Below, piece after piece: positions 1 through 6,700 of a DNA stretch of 8,292 nt. A model generated the notes under the pieces. The model did not search any database. It had not been told where the DNA came from and saw only the letters and a list, made by a program, of their open reading frames with translations. The stretch is from Nitrospira sp. Its GTDB lineage: Bacteria > Nitrospirota > Nitrospiria > Nitrospirales > Nitrospiraceae. The position numbers and the translations under genes were made by a program. The stretch is from assembly GCA_015904055.1 (NCBI GenBank), contig JABMDE010000074.1, positions 38,627 to 46,918 on the forward strand. Direction: 5' to 3'. Numbering within the stretch: position 1 is the stretch's first letter; each line of letters begins with the position of its first letter.

Positions 1-6
1 TCCGCC

Positions 7-36
7 TTGCGCCTACTTTTCGGCGGGTGCTATGAT
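7..36 (+). promoter_or_regulatory. Possible extended -10 promoter
   Basis: TATGAT at 31-36 matches five of six bases of the sigma-70 -10 consensus and is preceded by TGC at 28-30, an extended -10 arrangement. A weak -35 candidate, TTGCGC, lies at 7-12 with an 18-bp spacer. Transcription would start near position 43 and place the palindrome at 48-138 in the leader of the thioredoxin-like gene. The -10 hexamer sits in the loop of a short hairpin (CGGGTG 24-29 with CACCCG 38-43). No T-tract follows that hairpin, so it does not look like a terminator of an upstream gene. This is a motif match only. Confidence 0.3.
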
Positions 37-47
37 CCACCCGACAA

Positions 48-138
48 AGGCTACGGTTGAGGCTGTAGGTTAAGGGAAATGCCGTCGGTTGTTTTCCCCG
101 CTTCACTTTGACCTGAACCTTAGCTTCAGCCTTAACCT
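48..138. repeat. Imperfect palindrome built of degenerate hexamers
   Basis: The left arm reads as consecutive hexamers AGGCTA, CGGTTG, AGGCTG, (T), AGGTTA at 48-72. The right arm (103-138) read on the minus strand gives AGGTTA, AGGCTG, AAGCTA, AGGTTC, AGGTCA, AAGTGA, the same AGGYTR-like unit in inverted orientation. An inner stem, GGGAAA (74-79) with TTTCCC (93-98), closes a 13-base loop. The element fills most of the leader before the first gene. Its function is unknown; an mRNA structure or a mobile repeat are both possible. The gaps at 591-691 and 8198-8279 have the same architecture with other unit sequences. Confidence 0.65.
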
Positions 139-153
139 GTTTTCTCTCCGACC

Positions 154-426
154 ATGCCTAACATTACCTTGCTCGTCTCTCCCAGTTGCGGCGCCTGTCC
201 TTCGGCCAAGAGCCTGTGGAAACAGTTGCGCGTGAAGTACAGTTTTTCCTATCGGGAAGTGGATATTACGACGAAAGACGGCCAGGAACTGGCCGACCGC
301 CATGCTGTGCGGGCGGTTCCCGCCACCATCATCGATGGACGATTGACCTTTGTCGGTGTGCCCAGCCGGGAGAGTGCGGAGAAGGCTATTCTATTGAAGA
401 TCAAACAGCGGGAAGGGGAGCGATAG
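154..426 (+). CDS. Thioredoxin-fold (glutaredoxin-like) small protein
   Basis: This 90-residue protein has the layout of a minimal thioredoxin or glutaredoxin fold. A first beta strand (ITLLVSPS) leads into a redox-type CxxC motif, CGAC, at residues 13-16, at the start of a helix. A second strand follows (FSYREVDITT). The segment AVPATIIDG near residue 55 has the cis-proline expected opposite the active site, and a final strand (LTFVGVPS) and helix close the domain. Known family members act in cytosolic dithiol-disulfide exchange; a substrate cannot be named. There is no signal peptide. ATG 154 is the only usable start, because the frame upstream is closed by a TAA at 133-135. No clear Shine-Dalgarno sequence precedes it. 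The next gene starts one base after the stop, so the two are probably co-translated. Confidence 0.8.
   Translation: MPNITLLVSPSCGACPSAKSLWKQLRVKYSFSYREVDITTKDGQELADRHAVRAVPATIIDGRLTFVGVPSRESAEKAILLKIKQREGER
413..420 (+). promoter_or_regulatory. Ribosome binding site of the zinc-ribbon gene
   Basis: AAGGGGAG lies seven bases before ATG 428, inside the last codons of the thioredoxin-like gene. It is the clearest Shine-Dalgarno sequence in the window and supports the short 51-codon reading frame that follows as a real gene. Confidence 0.6.
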
Positions 427-427
427 T

Positions 428-583
428 ATGGACGAATACGATAACGAACTCCCGGACCTTCCGCTTATCGACAAGGGGCCTCCGCCGGATTGTCCAATCT
501 GCGGCGATCCGATGGGTTTTATCGACGGTGACTGGGCCTGCGTTGACTGCAACGGCGAATTGCTGGGCCCGGAAACGGGCTAG
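428..583 (+). CDS. 51-aa four-cysteine zinc-ribbon peptide
   Basis: The frame begins ATG GAC GAA TAC and ends with TAG at 581-583, encoding 51 residues. An acidic, proline-rich N-terminus (MDEYDNELPDLP) is followed by two knuckles, CPIC at residues 22-25 and CVDC at 38-41. Twelve residues separate them, the usual geometry of a zinc ribbon binding one metal ion through four cysteines. A good ribosome binding site sits at 413-420, and the start is one base after the upstream stop codon, so it should be translated together with the thioredoxin-like gene. I do not recognise the family. Zinc ribbons of this size are often protein- or nucleic-acid-binding adapters, but nothing here tells which. One possibility is that the CGAC protein acts on these cysteines; this is speculation from adjacency only. 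Confidence 0.7.
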   Translation: MDEYDNELPDLPLIDKGPPPDCPICGDPMGFIDGDWACVDCNGELLGPETG

Positions 584-590
584 AGATACC

Positions 591-691
591 AGTGATCTGT
601 GAAGAGTGATGGGTGATGAGTTTTAGACTGCGAAAACTGTTTCGTGTCTTTGCGGTTCTCACGCATCACTTATCACGCGTCGCGCTTCACG
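591..691. repeat. 101-bp imperfect palindrome with heptamer arms
   Basis: The left arm is four phased heptamers, AGTGATC, TGTGAAG, AGTGATG and GGTGATG (591-618), perhaps with a decayed fifth at 619-625. The right arm is five heptamers, TCTCACG, CATCACT, TATCACG, CGTCGCG and CTTCACG (657-691), each the reverse complement of an NGTGANN unit. The centre is itself a degenerate palindrome: ACTGCGAAAAC (627-637) faces GTCTTTGCGGT (646-656) across eight bases. Unit-by-unit pairing is imperfect, about three to six matches per heptamer. It occupies nearly the whole gap between the zinc-ribbon gene and addB and would lie directly upstream of the addB start. No T-run suggests an intrinsic terminator. 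Confidence 0.7.
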
Positions 692-698
692 GTTTCTA

Positions 699-3600
699 AT
701 GCTCCGCATCGTCACCGGGCCGTTCCATCCTGCCCTCGATCACGCACTCGTCGAAGAACTGCGTGTGCTCAAGGCTGAAGACCCGTTTGCGCTACTCGTC
801 ATCATCGTTCCTTCCGCTTCCCTTGCCGACCGGCTGAAACGATTTCTGTCCATCGACTCACATCTCCCGCTGCTCAATCTTCATGTGCTGACGTTTCATC
901 AATTTGCGTTACGGCTGCGGGATGATCTGGCACGAAGCGGGCATCCGATTCCGACTCTGCAGCTGGTCGACGATTTCTTTTTTGAGCAACTCCTTCGCCA
1001 AGTGGTGAGCCGACAGATGTCGGGCCTGGAAGCAGCGGCGAAGTTGCCGTCTTCACCCGGAACCTGGAAAGGGTTGTGGGCGACGGTACGAGATCTGAAG
1101 GATGCGGTGGTAGACCCGGCGATCGCATTGAAGGCTGTGACGGAAGGACTCTTCGAGGAAGACGACCGCGTCTGGTTGCAAACGCTGTTTACGCTGCAAG
1201 CTGCTGTGATCGAAGGAGGTCGATCGCTGGGGGTGGGATCAGCGGACGATTTGATTGCGTCGCTTGGCCAGGATCTCTCTCGGACGACTATGCTGACTTG
1301 CTTCAAGGGAGTGCTGTTCTACGGATTTTACGATCTTCTGCAAGTCCAGTTGTCCTTCTTCCAATCGATCGCGCGCTGTGCGCCGACAACGCTCTACGTC
1401 CCGTTGGGGCCTGGCCGGTCGTATGATTTTCCCCGCCGGTTCTTCGAACGATACCTGTTGCCGCTGGCAGAGACACATGAGGATCGGAGCAAAGCGTCCG
1501 CCGCTGCTACTTCACCCGCTCCGGTCGAACTGTCTATCACGAGCGTCATCGGGACGGAGGAAGAACTGGCCGCTGTATGCCGGGAGATTCTGACACTCGT
1601 CGAGGTTCATGGCTATCGATTCGATGACATCGGTGTGGTCGCACGTTCGTTTGATCCTTATCAGGCCAAGCTGCAATCCGTATTCGATCGGCATCTTGTG
1701 CCCTTCACCTCCACCGCAGGACGGCCGCTGACGCGCGAACCGCTTGTGAAGGCGCTGCTGCAACTGGCGTCGCTTCCGTCGAACGACTTCGAACGGTCGG
1801 CTGTCTTGGACGTGGTGGCCTCGCCGTTCTATCGAGGGTTAGGAGATGGGAGTCCGGCGGTTGAACGACGGACTGATCGGTGGCGTCTTGCGGTCTCGAC
1901 GCTGGGCATTACGAAGGGATCGGCTGAATGGACGCGATTATCTGTTTCTACGGCTTCATCCATTCTTATGGAGGCTGATGCCGATCAAGAAGACAACGGC
2001 GCAAGAGCGATGCCTGGTCATGATCGTGAACAAGTTTCCCTCCTATCGATTCTTGTGACGAACTTGATTCACGATTGCGATCGTCTGCCTCGGCGCGGAT
2101 CGATCGGGCAGTTAACCGATGCGTTTGCCGAATTGGTTCGCGGACATTTCGTGATTCCAGGCTGGGCAGAGTCGGAATCGTCGGATGCTCTGGATGAGAC
2201 GGATCAGAGGCTTATCGGCGAAGCCGTCACGCGCGCGCTGGATCGATTGTCGGAACTGGACCAGATCGGCGCCGATCTGACATGGGAAGAGTGGACGGAA
2301 CTCTTTCGGCTGGCGCTGGAAGACCAGGCGCTTCCCATTGAGGGCCATCCTCATCGAGGGGTGTGGGTCTTCGATGCCATGCAGGCCAGGGGCCTGCGCT
2401 TTCGCGCGCTCTTCGTGATGGGCCTCAACGAGCAGGTGTTTCCGCGGGTCGTTCGCGAAGATCCGTTTTTGCGGGACCGGCAGCGTCTTGTGCTGGAGTC
2501 CACGCTGGGTTTTCTGATCGACGAGAAGCTGGCGGGCCACGAAGAGGAACGGCTGCTCTTTGAACTGCTGAGCCGCGCTGCATCGAATCGGCTTTATCTC
2601 TCCTATCAGCGGGCCGACGAAGCGGGCCGCGTCATGGCGCCGTCGGCCTTCCTGGCGGCGGCGCAGCGGGATCCGTATTTTGTCTCGAGTCCTGAACGCG
2701 TTGTAGCGCGACGATTAACCGAGCGGGTTGCTTCTCAGCCGGTGATCCAGGAGGTGCTTCCGGCGCAGGACCTTGCCTTAAATTTGTTGCTGCATGAGCA
2801 AGAGGCCGGGCCTCTGCTCGACCATGTGGGACAGCCTCGTGCGTTGTTCGAGCATGGCATGGCGGTTCAGCACATCACGGAGCGTGATTCTCAAGACTTG
2901 GGACCGTTCGACGGCATGGTGGGAGCAAGCAGCTTATCGGATACGCCACCTGATCAGCAGGAGTTGTCGCCGACGTCATTGGAGCGGTATGCGACCTGTC
3001 CCTTTCAGTACTTTGCAGAAAAACGGCTGCGCCTTGAGCCGGTTCGGGTCATGCGCGGGGATCATCTTCCGGCGCTCACGCTGGGCACGCTCATCCATGC
3101 CGCCTTGCGGCTCAGCTATGAGCGGTTGATTGCCGCACAGTGGCCGGAAGCCGAGATCGATCGTTTGACCATGCGGCAAGTCATTGCCGATTCAACCGCC
3201 GAGGTGTTCGCCGGCCATGCAGCTACGAGCGGGACAGGGCATGCGCTGCTGTGGACGATGGCGCAGGAACAGGTCGTGGCATTGGTCATCCTTGCTGCCG
3301 ATTCCGACCGAGAGGACTACCGGGAGACCGGCTATAGGCCGAAGGCGTTTGAAATTGAAGCGGAGGGGTTGGTTTCTTTGGGGGCCGAGACAGCGGACCT
3401 CAAGATTCACGGCACACTGGACCGTCTCGACGTGCGGCTGAATCCGCCGGGTCTTCGGATCGTGGATTACAAGTTCAAGCAGGGGAGCGAGATGGACACC
3501 AAAGATCGCAATTTGGTGATCACGCAGACGATTCGAACCCTCGTGCAGGGCATCGCGCGGCAAGAGTTCTTCATCCTGCCGGATGCCTATTGCGACCAGT

Positions 3601-3716
3601 GCGTATTTTCCGCTGCCTGCCGCCGCTACGATTCCACCGCCTGGTGGAGGTCCTACCGTTCGCCGGAGGCCAGGGCGCTGCGCCGGTTGCGAAAGTTACA
3701 GGTGAAGGATGAATGA
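699..3716 (+). CDS. addB: AddB-like nuclease subunit of an AddAB (RexAB) complex
   Basis: This 1005-residue protein is the likely AddB partner in double-strand-break resection. The N-terminus (MLRIVTGPFHPALDHAL) sits where AddB-type helicase folds begin but lacks GxxGxGKT, so ATP binding by this subunit is not expected. A segment with ARGLRFRALFVMGLNEQVFP near residues 560-585 is typical of the AddB/RecB-like inactivated helicase core. The C-terminal PD-(D/E)XK nuclease has His800, GTLDRLD (905-911) and DYK (923-925). Cys767, in the ATCPFQYF segment, with Cys965, Cys968 and Cys974 reproduces the CX2CX5C pattern that holds a 4Fe-4S cluster in AddB. Oddly, only about 40 residues lie between DYK and Cys965, where family members usually have well over 100, and the expected QxxxY motif is not visible; an internal deletion near residues 935-945 is likely. 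ATG 699 is the only start available, since a TAG closes the frame at 624. It overlaps addA by 8 bp. Confidence 0.78.
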   Translation: MLRIVTGPFHPALDHALVEELRVLKAEDPFALLVIIVPSASLADRLKRFLSIDSHLPLLNLHVLTFHQFALRLRDDLARSGHPIPTLQLVDDFFFEQLLRQVVSRQMSGLEAAAKLPSSPGTWKGLWATVRDLKDAVVDPAIALKAVTEGLFEEDDRVWLQTLFTLQAAVIEGGRSLGVGSADDLIASLGQDLSRTTMLTCFKGVLFYGFYDLLQVQLSFFQSIARCAPTTLYVPLGPGRSYDFPRRFFERYLLPLAETHEDRSKASAAATSPAPVELSITSVIGTEEELAAVCREILTLVEVHGYRFDDIGVVARSFDPYQAKLQSVFDRHLVPFTSTAGRPLTREPLVKALLQLASLPSNDFERSAVLDVVASPFYRGLGDGSPAVERRTDRWRLAVSTLGITKGSAEWTRLSVSTASSILMEADADQEDNGARAMPGHDREQVSLLSILVTNLIHDCDRLPRRGSIGQLTDAFAELVRGHFVIPGWAESESSDALDETDQRLIGEAVTRALDRLSELDQIGADLTWEEWTELFRLALEDQALPIEGHPHRGVWVFDAMQARGLRFRALFVMGLNEQVFPRVVREDPFLRDRQRLVLESTLGFLIDEKLAGHEEERLLFELLSRAASNRLYLSYQRADEAGRVMAPSAFLAAAQRDPYFVSSPERVVARRLTERVASQPVIQEVLPAQDLALNLLLHEQEAGPLLDHVGQPRALFEHGMAVQHITERDSQDLGPFDGMVGASSLSDTPPDQQELSPTSLERYATCPFQYFAEKRLRLEPVRVMRGDHLPALTLGTLIHAALRLSYERLIAAQWPEAEIDRLTMRQVIADSTAEVFAGHAATSGTGHALLWTMAQEQVVALVILAADSDREDYRETGYRPKAFEIEAEGLVSLGAETADLKIHGTLDRLDVRLNPPGLRIVDYKFKQGSEMDTKDRNLVITQTIRTLVQGIARQEFFILPDAYCDQCVFSAACRRYDSTAWWRSYRSPEARALRRLRKLQVKDE

Positions 3717-6700
3717 GGGAGCACTCCTGTCGGATGCCCAGGATCGGGTTCTGGCGCAGACGACATGGGATCGGAATGTGGTCGTGAGGGCCGGGGCCGG
3801 CACGGGGAAGACCACGATTCTAGTCAATCGGATGCTCAATCTCCTGATGCGGGAGCCGCAGCCGTTGGCGATAACCGAGATCGTGGCGCTGACCTTTACC
3901 AACAAGGCTGCGACGGAGATGAAGCAGCGGCTCCGGCGGGAATTGACCAAACTTGCCGAGTCTGCCGATGAGTCGTTGTCGGCGCTCTTTCGCGCGCGGT
4001 ATCAGTTGTCATCCGACCAGGTGAAGGAACGGGCCGGACAGGCGCTCGCGCAGTTCGAGAAGGCCCAGATAGGGACGCTGCACAGTTTTGCCGCGCATCT
4101 CTTGCGATTGCATCCACTGGAGTCCGGCCTGGACCCGTCGTTTCAAGAAGACGACGGCACACGATTCACGGAGCTGTTCAATTCCAGGTGGCAGGCATGG
4201 CTGGCGGAGGAACTCGGAGCGATAGGGCAGCATCATGCGCAATGGAGGAGGGTGCTGGCCGGGACGAGCCTCGATGATTTCTATGACCTGGCCGTCACGC
4301 TGGCCGGCGAATCGATCGATGTGCATGAACTTGCGCGCCAATGCCGGGCGGCGTCGATCGACGGCCCGGTTCGTGACTGGTTGGAGCGTCTGCGCGCAAC
4401 AGCCGATGGTTTGTCGGCCGGCCGTGTGAAGGCCAAGCAGGTGAAGGCGGACAAGATGCTGTATGCCGCATTCCGATGTCTTACGTTGGTGCTGGATCAT
4501 GGGGGCCAGGGCGTCGAGCGGCTGTCCGATGACGACCGCGGACTCTTGGAAAAGGACATCGGCAAAGCGACCAGCGGATGGGACGAACGGACCTTTGCTG
4601 AGACTAAGGCGGTGGTGTCCGTTGCGCAGCAACTGCTGTCGGTGAATCAACCCTATATGAGCGATCTGTTCGAACTGCTGGGGCCGTTTCTCAGCGGGGT
4701 CAGGCAGTCCTTCCTAGCCTCCGGGTGGATTTCGTTCGACGGGCTCCTGACTCGTGCCAAATCGTTGTTGCGCGACCATCCGTCGGCTCGATTCAGAATC
4801 AAACACAGTTATCGCGCCATCCTCGTGGATGAGTTTCAAGACACGGACCCGGTGCAATACGAAATTGTCCTCTATCTGGCTGAGCGGCTGGGCAGCTCGA
4901 AGCAGACCTGGCAGGATCTCGAACTAGAGCCGGGCAAACTGTTCATTGTCGGCGATCCTAAACAATCGATCTACGCGTTTCGGCGAGCCGATATCGAAGC
5001 GTTTGAACGGGTCGTGGACAAGATTGTCGCAGGCGGCGGGATCGTCCATTCGCTTGTGACCAATTTTCGCAGTGATGACGCGGTGCTATCGGTGGTCAAC
5101 AACCTGTTCGATCGGCTGTTTGTCGCTGAACCACATATTCAGCCGTCGAACGAGCGGTTATTCGCGCAGCCGCAACGGAAGCCTGAGCTGTCCTCCTCCG
5201 GTGTGCAGATTAGGCTTGTCACTGCCGAGTCTGATGCGGAGGATTTCGATACGGCTGCTGCCACACGCGCGGAGGCTGACCAGTTAGCCCGCTGGGTCAA
5301 AGAGGAATTGCTCGCCGGCATGACCGTCTTCGACCGTGACCGGAGACCGGTGCCTCTGCAGCCGGGGCACATTGCGTTGATCTTCAGAAAGTTGACCCAG
5401 GCGCAGGATTATCTGGACGCACTCCGCCGATGGGATATCGCGTATCTGACAGACGGGGAGAAGCATTTTTATCGGCGGCAGGAAATCATCGACCTGGTGA
5501 ATCTGTTGCGCGTGCTCGACAATCCACATGATCGCATCGCTCTGGCCGGTCTGCTTCGGTCGCCACTCGGCGGCGTGGCAGATCGAGACTTACTGGCGCT
5601 ACGGCAACTGGACGGATTGGACATTACTAGGCCGGAGGCGCTTGCGGGCTGGGCTCATCCTCAGGCCGGTACGGTGAGGACGTTCTATGAACGGCTGGCA
5701 GAGTTGCATCGTCTCGCGCCGCTCCGTCCGGTTCCTGATGTATTCGATCTGATCTTTCAACGGCTGCCGGTTCTTGAATTGGCGGCGGCGTCGCTGCACG
5801 GCGAACAGGCGGTGGCGAATCTCCTAAAGGCACGTGACATGGCCGAGGAAGTCGCCGACCGGCCGCATCTCACGTTGACAGGTTTTGTGGATCTGATGCT
5901 GGAGCGTCTCGATGAGCAGCCGGACGAAGCCGAAAGTGCGCTGGCCGAAGCGTCGCTCGATGCGGTGAGAATTCTCACGATTCATAAGGCCAAGGGACTC
6001 GAATTTCCGGTCGTCATTCTTCCCGGAGTGCATCAAGGCGCGCGAACGCCTCGCAAGGGGCCGTCCGTGCAGCATGATTGGTCGAGCGGGTGCTACGGGG
6101 TGTCGCTGGGGTCACAGCGCAATCTGGGGTCGGTCCTCGTCGGGAACAAAATGGCAGCGCGTGAGGAAGCGGAACAGCGGCGGCTGTTGTATGTGGGGAT
6201 GACGAGGGCCCGTGATCTGTTGGTGCTTTCCGGCGGTCTTGTCCGAAAGCCCGGGCGCGATGCGGTGTTGGGGTTGCTGCAAGAGGCGGTTGGGAGTGAG
6301 GCTTTCGAGGGAGCAGGCGCCGACATCGAGGTTGGGGCCGCGCGCATGACTCGCACCATCGTGCCCGCGACGACGACGAACCGGCGGAGGCCTCGCAAAG
6401 CCGTGGCTTCGGTTGCGGCCCCTTCGTTGCCGGCGTTGATCGAACGGTATGCCATCAGGCACACGCGCCGAACGGAGAGCCGCAACTTGCTTCGACAGTT
6501 GACCCCGTCGCGGATGCAGGATTATCTGGACGCACTCCGTCGATGGGATATCGCGTATCTGACGGACGGAGAGAAGCATTTTTATCGGCGGCAGGAAATC
6601 ATTGATCTGGTGAATCTGTTGCGAGTGCTCGATAATCCACACGACCGCATTGCCCTGGTCGGCTTGCTTCGGTCGCCGCTCGGCGGCGTGGCGGATCGGG

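Noticed and set aside
24..43. GC-rich hairpin as an intrinsic terminator of an upstream gene
   Set aside because: The stem CGGGTG/CACCCG is followed by ACAAAGG, not a T-tract, and its loop contains the better-supported -10 candidate.
186..602. 138-codon + strand open frame overlapping the thioredoxin-like and zinc-ribbon genes
   Set aside because: It is a shifted-frame shadow. The other frames give a recognisable CGAC thioredoxin fold and a four-cysteine ribbon with a ribosome binding site, while this one has no domain-like pattern.
591..691. CRISPR array
   Set aside because: The units are 7 bp, degenerate and directly adjacent with no unique spacers, and they are inverted between arms.
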